NCBI RefSeq assembly: GCF_006381105.1 | Contig: NZ_VDET01000002.1 | Coordinates: 434,001 to 498,000 of the forward strand | Reading direction: 5' to 3' | From: Flavicella sediminum | Lineage (GTDB): Bacteria; Bacteroidota; Bacteroidia; Flavobacteriales; Flavobacteriaceae | DNA: 64,000 nt | In this document: positions 20,309-29,287 of the stretch, piece by piece | Layout of the letters: the number at the start of each line of letters is the position of its first letter | Position numbering within the stretch: position 1 is the first letter of the stretch | Made by a program: the position numbers and the translations under genes | The notes under the pieces: generated by a model | The model's database searches: none | The model's input: only the letters and a program-made list of their open reading frames with translations | What the model was told of the DNA's origin: nothing

Positions 20309-21790
20309 TTAGTTGGTTTTATTTTCAAGTTTTACCCAACTTATATTTCCTTCATTTTTGACGATAGATTCTTTTGGGCCGATGTTCATGCCAAACACCC
20401 CCAAAAAGACATCTAAATCTCCGTCAGAATCAGCATCTGCGACATCCATGGTTTGCCATCTTAAATTAGGAAGTTTTTTTATTTGCTGGGCTTGAAAATT
20501 TAGACCACCCTTATTTTCTAAAAGCTGAACACTTTTAAAATTTGGATCTGCAAAATTCCCGAAGTTTGAAATTAACATGATATCCAAATCGCCATCCAAA
20601 TCAAAATCTTCCACAGCCACTTTGCTAACTCCGTGCATTGCATAAAAATAAGACTCTTCAAATTTCTTGTGCCCATTATTTAAAAAGATACGAACGCCAT
20701 GCTCCTTTTTTAAAGACATAGACAAATCTGCATTGTCGCCATTGCATAAAATTAGGTCTTGGTCGCCATCGGCATCTATATCTCTAAATTGATAATCGAC
20801 ACTTCCAAAAGCGGGTTGAAATTGCAAAACTTTTTCAGCTGTGAATACGCCATTTTCAACATCCCAGATTAGTAAAGACTCCTTTTCTTGAGCAAACAAA
20901 ACAACTATTTCATTTGCTTTATCGGCATCTAAATTTACACTTACCACCTTTATGGCACCAGAACCAGAAAACAAGACTTCTTTTTTGTAAGTACCATTTT
21001 TCAGATTGTGGTACAAGGAAAAATCGCCAATAGTATTCCCATAATTACAAACAAAAATATCCTCAAAACCATCCAAATCAACATCCTGAACTAAAAAATC
21101 TACAGGTCTTATCAAAGAATCGATCAGCTTTGTTCCTACATATAATTTTCCTTTAGAAGCATCAGAAGGGTTTAATTCTCCGATAATAAGCAGGTATTGA
21201 ATGCTGTCTTTGACTACTATTTTTACGGGTGCTGCGCTAAGCTTTTTAGTTTCCTTCAACTTCCCTAAAGCAGTAAGAGTATGCAAAGACGAATTTTCAG
21301 CATCTCCAAGAAGTAAATTTTGATTCAGACTGTCATAGTGAACCAAGGTGATAAAATTATTATTTATAGAATCATTTGAAAATGCAAAAGCCTCAAATAC
21401 TTGAGTCGATTCTAAAATAGTTTCTGGTTTCGGAATATAGGACGGTAAAGAAAAATGACTATAATAAAGCACGATTTTTTCCCATTCCGCTTGCGATAAC
21501 ATTTCAGGATTGTCTGTTTTACTTACTGTCCCTTGAGCATCATAATACACGGGGCCATGATGCGTCATTCCCATTTTATGTCCCATGTTAGGCAGCACAT
21601 TTTCCAACCACATATTTTTAGATAAAACAGTGGGTTCAGGGAACAAATGGCAACTGGCACAATGCATTCTCACTAGTTTTTCTCCTTCTGTTTGTTGTAC
21701 TTTTTTTGAGCAAGAACAAAACAAACAAAACAGCAAAAAATAAGAAAATAGCAATTGCAATGAGTACTTTTTTTCAACTTGCTCTGTCAT
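20309..21790 (-). CDS. Lipoprotein with cytochrome c motif and FG-GAP/VCBS propeller repeats
   Basis: Exported protein of unassigned function that joins a small heme domain to a calcium-binding beta-propeller. The signal sequence has a lipoprotein-like Cys27 (LFCSC). A single CxxCH heme site (Cys44-Ala-Ser-Cys47-His48) lies in a short cytochrome domain reaching about residue 120. The rest contains at least four DxDxDG calcium loops (DVDLDGFEDI, DIDADGDQDL, DFDLDGDLDI, DADSDGDLDV) typical of FG-GAP/VCBS blades. It is last in the PUL2 series, after the FucP-like transporter. It could pass electrons in periplasmic sugar oxidation (see the Gfo/Idh and DUF1080 genes at 47648-50381), or the propeller could simply bind glycan. 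Both ideas are inference. Confidence 0.75.
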   Translation of the reverse strand: MTEQVEKKYSLQLLFSYFLLFCLFCSCSKKVQQTEGEKLVRMHCASCHLFPEPTVLSKNMWLENVLPNMGHKMGMTHHGPVYYDAQGTVSKTDNPEMLSQAEWEKIVLYYSHFSLPSYIPKPETILESTQVFEAFAFSNDSINNNFITLVHYDSLNQNLLLGDAENSSLHTLTALGKLKETKKLSAAPVKIVVKDSIQYLLIIGELNPSDASKGKLYVGTKLIDSLIRPVDFLVQDVDLDGFEDIFVCNYGNTIGDFSLYHNLKNGTYKKEVLFSGSGAIKVVSVNLDADKANEIVVLFAQEKESLLIWDVENGVFTAEKVLQFQPAFGSVDYQFRDIDADGDQDLILCNGDNADLSMSLKKEHGVRIFLNNGHKKFEESYFYAMHGVSKVAVEDFDLDGDLDIMLISNFGNFADPNFKSVQLLENKGGLNFQAQQIKKLPNLRWQTMDVADADSDGDLDVFLGVFGMNIGPKESIVKNEGNISWVKLENKTN

Positions 21791-21916
21791 TTGTAAAAAA
21801 TATGAGTGTATAAACGCTAAATATTCTCAAATGTACTAAAAGCAATAGCAAGCCCAAAAGTTATGAGCTAAATATAAATACATATTGTCTTTATAGATCT
21901 TTTAATTTTTAGCGAT

Positions 21917-23224
21917 TCACACTTCTACTTCTTTGCTTACAGAAAAGCCATACCAAGTGATGTATAAAAAACAGAACAATGGTAAAATAAAAGAAAAATT
22001 CACCTCAGACACGCCTACTATTTTTATATCGGCGACTCCATTACCACCGAAATCAATAATTATTCCTTGCAATTTTGGCATTAACGCACCCCCCACAATG
22101 GCCATAACCAAACCAGCTGAACCTACTTTCGATTGTTCTTCTGTTAAGTCGCCTAAGGCAATACCGTAAATGGTTGGAAACATTAAAGACATACTGAAAG
22201 AAACGCCAACTAAGCAATACAAACCAACCAAACCGTGAATAAAAATTGTTCCTAAAACGAAAAGCATGGCCAAAACAGCAAAAGACATTAAGAGTTTTCC
22301 TGAATTCATAAATCTCAACAAATAGGTACCAATTGCCCTACCAATGGTAAAAATCACAAAGGCAGCCATTTGATAATAACCTGCAGTTACACTATCCATT
22401 CCAATACCTTCAGCGTATTGATAAATATAGGTCCAACACATAATTTGAGCGCCTACATATAAAATTTGAGCAAGCACCCCTAGTACATATTTTCTATTTT
22501 TTCCTAAAGTTTCAAAGGTTCCTCTCATACTAGGTAAGGCTCCTTCTTCTTTTGATTGCGGCATTTTACTAATTACAAACAACACAAAAACTCCGATAAG
22601 TACCAATCCTAAAATAACATAGGGATTACGTATCACTAATAAATCGGAAGTTTTGATTAATATTTTCGAAGCTTCATCCAAAGCACTAAAATTTTCAATG
22701 TCATCCGATTTCAAATTTTTTAAAACAAAATGTTGCGCTACAAACAAACCTGCTAATAAACCCACAGGATTAAAAGCTTGCGCCAAATTTAAACGTTGTG
22801 TTGCCGTTTCTTTTGGTCCCATTGCTAAAGCATAAGGGTTTGCTGCAGTTTCCAAAAACGCCAATCCGAAGGTTAGCACATACAGCCCCAAACAGAAAAA
22901 CCAAAATTGCTCTGTAATGGCAGCAGGATAAAACAAAAGCGCACCAACGGCATATAATGCCAAACCGATGAGTATACCTACTTTATAAGAATATTTTCTC
23001 ATAAACATTGCGGCTGGCAATGCCATACAAAAATAACCACCGTAAAAAGCCATTTGTACCCAAGCAGCTTGTGAATTGGACAATTCCAAAACTTTTTTAA
23101 AAGCTTGCACCATAGGATCTGTTACCGCATTGGCAAAACCCCAAAGTGCAAATAAAGACGTGACCAAAATAAAGGGAATCAAGGCTTTTTTTGCTACAAC
23201 AGGTACTTTTTTTTGTTCATTCAT
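21917..23224 (-). CDS. fucP: FucP-type L-fucose:H+ symporter (FHS family, MFS)
   Basis: Inner-membrane 12-helix transporter that brings L-fucose, or a related monosaccharide, into the cytoplasm with protons. The FHS signatures FALWGFANAVTDP (Asp36) and FLETAANPYAL (Glu125) are present. Their 89-residue spacing equals that of the two essential acidic residues Asp46 and Glu135 of Escherichia coli FucP. The size of 435 residues is normal. It lies 43 bases after the HTCS gene and downstream of two GH29 fucosidases, which supports fucose as the cargo. FHS proteins in Bacteroidota also carry glucose or galactose, so the substrate is inferred. Confidence 0.82.
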   Translation of the reverse strand: MNEQKKVPVVAKKALIPFILVTSLFALWGFANAVTDPMVQAFKKVLELSNSQAAWVQMAFYGGYFCMALPAAMFMRKYSYKVGILIGLALYAVGALLFYPAAITEQFWFFCLGLYVLTFGLAFLETAANPYALAMGPKETATQRLNLAQAFNPVGLLAGLFVAQHFVLKNLKSDDIENFSALDEASKILIKTSDLLVIRNPYVILGLVLIGVFVLFVISKMPQSKEEGALPSMRGTFETLGKNRKYVLGVLAQILYVGAQIMCWTYIYQYAEGIGMDSVTAGYYQMAAFVIFTIGRAIGTYLLRFMNSGKLLMSFAVLAMLFVLGTIFIHGLVGLYCLVGVSFSMSLMFPTIYGIALGDLTEEQSKVGSAGLVMAIVGGALMPKLQGIIIDFGGNGVADIKIVGVSEVNFSFILPLFCFLYITWYGFSVSKEVEV

Positions 23225-23267
23225 AATTTTTATTCTTTGGAATTATTAAACATTAATAAGGGCACTT

Positions 23268-26200
23268 TTATTTGATCAATTTACTTGGTGGAAATCCGAA
23301 TTGTTTTTTAAAACATCTACTAAAATATAAGGGATCATTAAAACCTACTAGGTAGGTGACTTCGGTTACATTGTGCTTTTTAGTTTTTAGCAATTGCGCC
23401 GCTTTTTTTAAACGAATTGTTCGAATAAATTCATTGGGTGCCAAATCTGTCAATTCCTTTATTTTTCTATATAAATTGGAAGAACTCATTCCTAAATCAT
23501 TGCATAAAAAAGTGGTTGTCAAATCTGTTTTGGCTAAATTTTCATTGATTAACAGCGTTACTTTATCCATAAAAACCTCATCCACTGGCGAATGTGTCAA
23601 CAAACTTATTTCACTCTCAATCTCCCCCGAAAATTTCGTTTTTAATTCCACACGTGAATTGATAATATTTACAATTCGAGTTCTTAACAAATTCGGATCA
23701 AAAGGTTTTACCAAATACCCATCAGCCCCCACTCCATAACCACGGACCTTATCTTCATTTTCTGAAAGCGCCGTCAATAATATGACTGGAATATGGCTTA
23801 TAAATTCATCCTTTTTTAAGGCTTCACAAAATTCCAAACCGTCCATAATAGGCATCATCACATCGGCAACACATACCACTGGTTTAATTCGTTTACATAT
23901 TTTTAAGCCCTCTTCACCATTTTCTGCTTTGTATACTTTGTAGTAATCAGACAAATAATCGACCAAATAATTTCTTAATTCGGCATTGTCTTCGACAACC
24001 AATATTTTTTGTTTTAAACCAGTAGTTTGCAATATTTTTTTAGTGGGCTTTACTTTTAGCAATTCAGGCTCAATAACCGCTGTGCTAAATTCAAAGACTT
24101 CTTCTTTGGTGTAATTTGTTCGATTTATAGGGATTTCTATGGTAAAAATAGTTCCTTTCCCTGGGCTACTTTTAAAAGAAATTGTTCCCTTGTGTAGTTC
24201 TATAAGCGACTTTACCAAGGACAAACCGATACCTGAACCCGTATTATTTTCTTTGCTACTTGAGGTTTGGTAAAATCGTTTAAAAATATTTTTTTGACTT
24301 CTAAAAGGAATTCCAATTCCGGTATCGCTTACCTCTAAAAGTAGGCGATTTTTATTTTCGTTTTTTAAACTAATAAATATATCAACACTCCCTTGTTTAT
24401 TGGTGAATTTAATAGCATTCGACAGCAAATTATATAAAATCTTATCATACTTGTCATTGTCAATCCATCCTTCAATAGAATTGTTTTCACTGATAAAGTT
24501 GAAAGAAATATTTTTATCCTTCGCCAAATCTTTAAAAGTTTCAAACACGGTTTTAGAATGCAATAAAATGTCTGTTTTGGAAACCTTCAATTTTAACGCT
24601 CCTGTTTGTGCTTTTCTAAAATCTAAAATTTGATTTACTAAATTCAGCAGTCTTTTTGCATTTTGATAAATTAATGTAGATTTTGTTTGCTGGTAATTGT
24701 TGCCTGCTTTTTCACCTTCTTTAATTAGCTGCTCTGCTGGGCCTAATATCAGCGTCAATGGCGTTCGTAATTCGTGAGAAATATTTGTAAAAAATCGAAG
24801 TTTTTCATTATTCAGCTTTTCATTTCTTTCTTGTTTTAATTTTTCAGTTAATAACTGTTGTCTCAATACAATCCGATCTTTTATAGTTCTGCGTACCAAA
24901 TAAAACACCAAAGCTAAAATAAGCACCGCTAAAAACAAAGCTTTGTAGGTCAGCCAAAATGGTGGTGAAATTTTAATTTTATACGAAACCGCATCGCTTA
25001 GATAACCATTACTATTGCTGGATCGCATTTTAAATACATAATCATTTGGGTACAGGTTGGTGTATTGAATAGTTCTAGAATTACTATTTGTAGAAATCCA
25101 GTCTTCATCAAAGCCCAACAACATATATTCAAATTTATTCAGCCTTTCATTTGAAAAAGAAGGGCTTGAAAATTGAATAGAAAAATTACGATTGTCATAA
25201 TCAAGTTCAATGTTTTTATCGAAGTTTAAGTTCTTTGGAAGAAACTTTTGATTGTTAATTTCCATTCCAGAATACACTTCTTTATTCTGAACTTTAAACT
25301 CTGTGATAAAAGGGGTAGGCGACCAATAATTTTCTTTAATTGTATAGGGTGAAAAGTAGATAACTCCATTTTTACTTCCCAAATAAATCTGTGAATTATT
25401 AAAGTGATAAAAACCACTAGAGCTAAAAACATCCAATCTGTAACCGCTGTTTACATAATAGATATTTGTTTTATTGGTCGTTGTATTGTATTTCGCAATG
25501 CTATTGTTATTCATGTTTAGCCACAAATCGCCATTGGAATCTAACACCATGTCCGAAATCCATTTTCCAGCCAGTTCTTCTGGAGCTGTCATGGCTTTAA
25601 AATTATTTTGAAGTGCATCATACCTAGCCAAACCCAAACGAGTGGCTGCCCACAAATTGCCAGAAGCATCGACAATAACATCACTTACATTGTTGTGCGG
25701 TAAGAATTTTTTATTGGCAGTAGCATTGTGTTTTGTAATTTTCTTTGAATTGAGTAAGTATTGTGCTACACCATCTTCCGTAGCAAACCATATACTTTTT
25801 GCTTGGCTTCCAAAAACAATTTTATTGATGGAACTTCCTTCAAGTATTCGTCCAAAAGAGGCCTCTTTTTGTAAGCTTTTACTATTTAACACGATGGCAC
25901 CTTCTCCAAAAGACCCCACCATAATTTTATGTGCTTCTAATTTCAAAAAAGTTAGCACTGCCGATTTTTCAAAACCAACATCTATCAATTTCGCACTATT
26001 GCTTAAATAATTATAGACCAAAATTTTCCCGCTCCAAAGTCCGCAATAAAATATTTTTCCATCATCAGAGAAAATACTTGCAATATCATATTGCTCATGA
26101 AACAAAGGAACAATCTCCTCCTTCTCTGTAATAAACAAACCATTATGCCGAGTAGCAATAATTACTTTTTTATCATAGGTTTCAGAAAAACCTCTTACAC

Positions 26201-27302
26201 GAGGCGCTTGATTATCGATATAGGTTGAAATATCTTTGTTTAATTTGAACTGATTTTGATAGGGATCATACCGATCCAAACCATCCCCTGTTCCGATCCA
26301 TAAAATACCTGCCGGATCAAAATACAAAGCAGACACCAAATTATCTTTTAAAGAGGTGTCATTAGACAATACGGCATAATGCCTTTTGAAATCCCCTGTA
26401 GCAATGGCTTCTAAATTATCACAAACCAACAAACCTCCTAAGGTACCTACCCAATATTTTCCTTCAGGCGAGCGAGCTACAGACAAAAAATAAGGCCCTA
26501 AATTTTCTCTTATGGTATCATCTTCAATATAAAGATTTTTAAAAATATTGTTTTCTTTATCTAATTTATAAAGCCCCTCACGCGTCCCTACAAAAATATC
26601 TGATTTAGCATCTTCATAAATAAAATTGATGTAGGGGTTTTTATCTTTTGAATTATTTATGTTTAGGGTATAAGTTTGAAGTTGCGCAACAGCTCCTTTT
26701 TTATCTAAGCTTATTTTCGCCACAGATCCAGTTCCATAACTACCCACCCAAATATGTCCATTTTTATCTTCAAAAATTTCTTTTACATACTCAAAACCTT
26801 TGATGTTTACTTTTTCAAATCTATTTTCTTTGGGATAGAACATGTAAACACCCTTGGTTTTTGTTCCTACCCAAACACGTTTAAATTTATCTACATATAC
26901 AGCTCGAATTTCTTCATCTGGCAAACTATTCGGATTATTTTTTTCTGGCAAAAAAGTAGTAAACGTATAGCTATCTGTTTTAAACAAAGTCAAACCTTTT
27001 CGTGTCCCAATCCATAAATTATTAGATGCGTCATCCAACTCTAAGGCGGTAATATCATCGTTGTAAATTGTATTGTCTTTAGAAGAGGAACTTAAATAAG
27101 GTTTGAATTGATACCCATCAAAACGATTCAGACCTGCAAAAGTACCTAACCATAAAAACCCTTCTTTATCTTGTACAATATGCCTTACTGAATTGTTCGA
27201 CAAGCCAGAATTATGATCATAGTGTTCAAATTTTATATTCTGAGAAGTAGAACACAAACAACAAATCATACTGAAGAATAGTAAAAAATATTTTTTTCTC
27301 AT
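23268..27302 (-). CDS. Hybrid two-component system regulator (HTCS) of PUL2
   Basis: One-protein sensor and transcription factor that detects a glycan fragment in the periplasm and activates PUL promoters. Order: signal peptide; two seven-bladed Reg_prop propellers (repeats such as DKEGFLWLGTFAGLNRFDG, residues about 25-700); a Y_Y_Y domain (about 700-780); a membrane helix near 785-805; a histidine kinase with H-box NISHELRTPL near residue 842 and a GTGSGIGLSL ATP lid; a receiver domain with phospho-acceptor in VADVMMPIMDG near 1145; and a C-terminal AraC-type helix-turn-helix (about 1235-1344). At 1344 residues it is typical. It starts 3 bases after the phosphoesterase stop. An internal promoter at 29241-29270 may give basal expression. 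Likely targets are the paired boxes at 42501 and 50440. Confidence 0.96.
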   Translation of the reverse strand: MRKKYFLLFFSMICCLCSTSQNIKFEHYDHNSGLSNNSVRHIVQDKEGFLWLGTFAGLNRFDGYQFKPYLSSSSKDNTIYNDDITALELDDASNNLWIGTRKGLTLFKTDSYTFTTFLPEKNNPNSLPDEEIRAVYVDKFKRVWVGTKTKGVYMFYPKENRFEKVNIKGFEYVKEIFEDKNGHIWVGSYGTGSVAKISLDKKGAVAQLQTYTLNINNSKDKNPYINFIYEDAKSDIFVGTREGLYKLDKENNIFKNLYIEDDTIRENLGPYFLSVARSPEGKYWVGTLGGLLVCDNLEAIATGDFKRHYAVLSNDTSLKDNLVSALYFDPAGILWIGTGDGLDRYDPYQNQFKLNKDISTYIDNQAPRVRGFSETYDKKVIIATRHNGLFITEKEEIVPLFHEQYDIASIFSDDGKIFYCGLWSGKILVYNYLSNSAKLIDVGFEKSAVLTFLKLEAHKIMVGSFGEGAIVLNSKSLQKEASFGRILEGSSINKIVFGSQAKSIWFATEDGVAQYLLNSKKITKHNATANKKFLPHNNVSDVIVDASGNLWAATRLGLARYDALQNNFKAMTAPEELAGKWISDMVLDSNGDLWLNMNNNSIAKYNTTTNKTNIYYVNSGYRLDVFSSSGFYHFNNSQIYLGSKNGVIYFSPYTIKENYWSPTPFITEFKVQNKEVYSGMEINNQKFLPKNLNFDKNIELDYDNRNFSIQFSSPSFSNERLNKFEYMLLGFDEDWISTNSNSRTIQYTNLYPNDYVFKMRSSNSNGYLSDAVSYKIKISPPFWLTYKALFLAVLILALVFYLVRRTIKDRIVLRQQLLTEKLKQERNEKLNNEKLRFFTNISHELRTPLTLILGPAEQLIKEGEKAGNNYQQTKSTLIYQNAKRLLNLVNQILDFRKAQTGALKLKVSKTDILLHSKTVFETFKDLAKDKNISFNFISENNSIEGWIDNDKYDKILYNLLSNAIKFTNKQGSVDIFISLKNENKNRLLLEVSDTGIGIPFRSQKNIFKRFYQTSSSKENNTGSGIGLSLVKSLIELHKGTISFKSSPGKGTIFTIEIPINRTNYTKEEVFEFSTAVIEPELLKVKPTKKILQTTGLKQKILVVEDNAELRNYLVDYLSDYYKVYKAENGEEGLKICKRIKPVVCVADVMMPIMDGLEFCEALKKDEFISHIPVILLTALSENEDKVRGYGVGADGYLVKPFDPNLLRTRIVNIINSRVELKTKFSGEIESEISLLTHSPVDEVFMDKVTLLINENLAKTDLTTTFLCNDLGMSSSNLYRKIKELTDLAPNEFIRTIRLKKAAQLLKTKKHNVTEVTYLVGFNDPLYFSRCFKKQFGFPPSKLIK

Positions 27303-27305
27303 GAA

Positions 27306-29171
27306 CTAATTATCATTGTAATTTCTAGGTTTGACACGGTGTATCGTATTTGCTTTTAAATCAATTTTAAAATGATTGGATGGCTGTCCGTTGGCCGTTT
27401 TAAAAAAAACAGTTCCCCACAACGACAAATTCAAGTCGGTAGCCATTTTTAATTGCTTGCACACAAAAAGGTATTCAGCCAAACGTTGCTCACCAATATC
27501 TGCAATAGCCAATTCATCGGCGCTTCTAAGTTTGTAAAAAGCAAGAATCATTTCTAAGCCTGTCCATTTTTCAAACATTTCCAAACTCAAATTTTCAGCA
27601 ATTAGGGCTTCAGAAATTTCCTTCTTCTTCTTTTTCAGACTTTCATCTAAAAGTAATTCTTTTCCTGTTGAATTGCTTAATTTCTTAAGAAATTCAGGAG
27701 ACCAATCATTAATCAAAAAACGTAATCTAACCAATTCGCTTAAATGCAATGCTGTAAAATCTTTATAATTCGTCGCTGTAAGAATTTCTTTATTCCATAA
27801 ATATTTGGACTCAATTTCTTGCAAGTGTTTGTATTCCTTTTCATACAAAGAAAACAAACGGTTAAAATGAGCTACTGAATCTATGACAATTGTTTCCACC
27901 TCAAATTCAGTAGCAGACTGAATGGTCAGCAACTTATATGCCGGTACATAAGCGGCCAATGAAGGGGTTTGAATATTAAATAAAGTATGTTTTTTTTCGG
28001 TTGTTCTAACACCGGTATCATTGATATGCATATGACCGCCAAAATGAATTTTTAATCCTGCATCGGCAAAAGTTTTAGCAACATCCTCATTGGGTACACG
28101 ATGCAATTGCAGCTTACCATCTCCAAAAAGTGTTTTTAATTCTTCGGAAGCATCGTCGTTAAAATCAACCATCGGATAATGACTAAACGCAATCAAAACC
28201 TTGCCTTTTTCTTGGGCTTTGCTTGCCACTTTTTTCACCCAATCAATCAAATGACTTTTTTGTAAAAGCACCTTATTGTAACCAATACTTGCTCCAGAAA
28301 AATCTTTCGGATTTTCAGAAAACTTCGAAATATTGTTTTGAGGCACATATACATTGGCATCTATGGCCAAAAGCCAAATTCCTTCAACAGGTTCAACCAA
28401 ATAACTCACATCGGGCAAATGCAATTCTTTATTTTTTAAGGGATAGCTTCTTCTTTCTAAACCAGATTGTTCCAAGGCTTTTTTTAGGGAATAATGCTCA
28501 TAAGAATAGTTTGAAAACGGTGTTTCCCAATACACATACTCGGCTTTTGGAAAAAAACCGAAATTGTGCATTTCATTTAGTATTTCTTTATAGCCCCAGT
28601 TTTTAATTTCTGAAGAAAAAATGGGTTTCAACTCGTATTGGTGACCGTCTTTCTTTAATGCTACAGAACTTAAAATAGCCTGTTCTTTACCTCCTTCTCC
28701 TAAAAAATCTGATTTCCCTCCTTCTTTAGAAAAGGGTCTGACAGGATCGTGATTTCCTGTTGTGGCAAAAAAAGACATCCCATGTTTCTTAGAATATGCT
28801 TCTAATATTTTTGTCAGACCTTTTACATGAATAGGCTGACCATCGTCACTAAAATCGCCAGGAAGCACCACGTGTTTTATGCCTTTTTTAGAAATATCTT
28901 CCAAGGCTGCTAGAAATGCAAAATAATTTTCATTAAAAATTCGTGTCGACTTTAACTGAGCTTTCATGGTCCTAATATTCACGAATTCTCCAGTTTCTTT
29001 ATTCTTAACCCCTTTATAATTGGCATCCGAAAAAGAAGCATAGATATCCTGAAAATGTACATCTGCCAAAAATGCAATTCGAAAATTTGTCGGAATCGCC
29101 TCTTTCTTTTCTGTACAAGAAAACAAACTCGTCCAAATAAAAATAACTAATATGTTTTTTAAAAAATTCAT
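27306..29171 (-). CDS. Calcineurin-like metallophosphoesterase lipoprotein
   Basis: Exported two-metal phosphoesterase, predicted to remove phosphate or cut a phosphodiester in the periplasm. The lipobox is SLFSC (Cys19). All metallophosphatase blocks are visible: FLADVHF (Asp37, His39), PGDFSDDG (Asp106), TGNHD (Asn140, His141), AFSHYP and GGHMH. The protein is 621 residues, with about 200 extra C-terminal residues of helical character beyond the catalytic core. It follows the phospholipase C-like gene by 116 bases, a gap that carries a good promoter. It could dephosphorylate the inositol-phosphate glycan released by that enzyme. This substrate is inference from context; the fold assignment is firm. 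Confidence 0.88.
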   Translation of the reverse strand: MNFLKNILVIFIWTSLFSCTEKKEAIPTNFRIAFLADVHFQDIYASFSDANYKGVKNKETGEFVNIRTMKAQLKSTRIFNENYFAFLAALEDISKKGIKHVVLPGDFSDDGQPIHVKGLTKILEAYSKKHGMSFFATTGNHDPVRPFSKEGGKSDFLGEGGKEQAILSSVALKKDGHQYELKPIFSSEIKNWGYKEILNEMHNFGFFPKAEYVYWETPFSNYSYEHYSLKKALEQSGLERRSYPLKNKELHLPDVSYLVEPVEGIWLLAIDANVYVPQNNISKFSENPKDFSGASIGYNKVLLQKSHLIDWVKKVASKAQEKGKVLIAFSHYPMVDFNDDASEELKTLFGDGKLQLHRVPNEDVAKTFADAGLKIHFGGHMHINDTGVRTTEKKHTLFNIQTPSLAAYVPAYKLLTIQSATEFEVETIVIDSVAHFNRLFSLYEKEYKHLQEIESKYLWNKEILTATNYKDFTALHLSELVRLRFLINDWSPEFLKKLSNSTGKELLLDESLKKKKKEISEALIAENLSLEMFEKWTGLEMILAFYKLRSADELAIADIGEQRLAEYLFVCKQLKMATDLNLSLWGTVFFKTANGQPSNHFKIDLKANTIHRVKPRNYNDN

Positions 29172-29240
29172 TTTTACGATGGCACTTAACTAATTTTTCG
29201 TCCTGTTTCTTAGGAAAACACATTCCATTTCTTGCTTTCC

Positions 29241-29270
29241 CAAATCTATCAAAACTTAATTTAATAGCAA
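29241..29270 (-). promoter_or_regulatory. Internal housekeeping promoter upstream of phosphoesterase-HTCS
   Basis: On the minus strand TTG (29270-29268) is followed after exactly 19 bases by TAGATTTG (29248-29241). This is a full match to the Bacteroidota primary-sigma pattern TTG-N19-TAnnTTTG. It lies 69 bases before the phosphoesterase ATG. It would let the HTCS be made at basal level before the inducing glycan arrives (inference). Confidence 0.55.
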
Positions 29271-29287
29271 GCCTCGGAAACCGATGG

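Noticed and set aside
25642-26010. 122-residue plus-strand open frame inside the HTCS gene
   Set aside because: It is antisense to the Reg_prop propeller coding sequence and has no independent signals. The same holds for the other plus-strand frames inside minus-strand genes.
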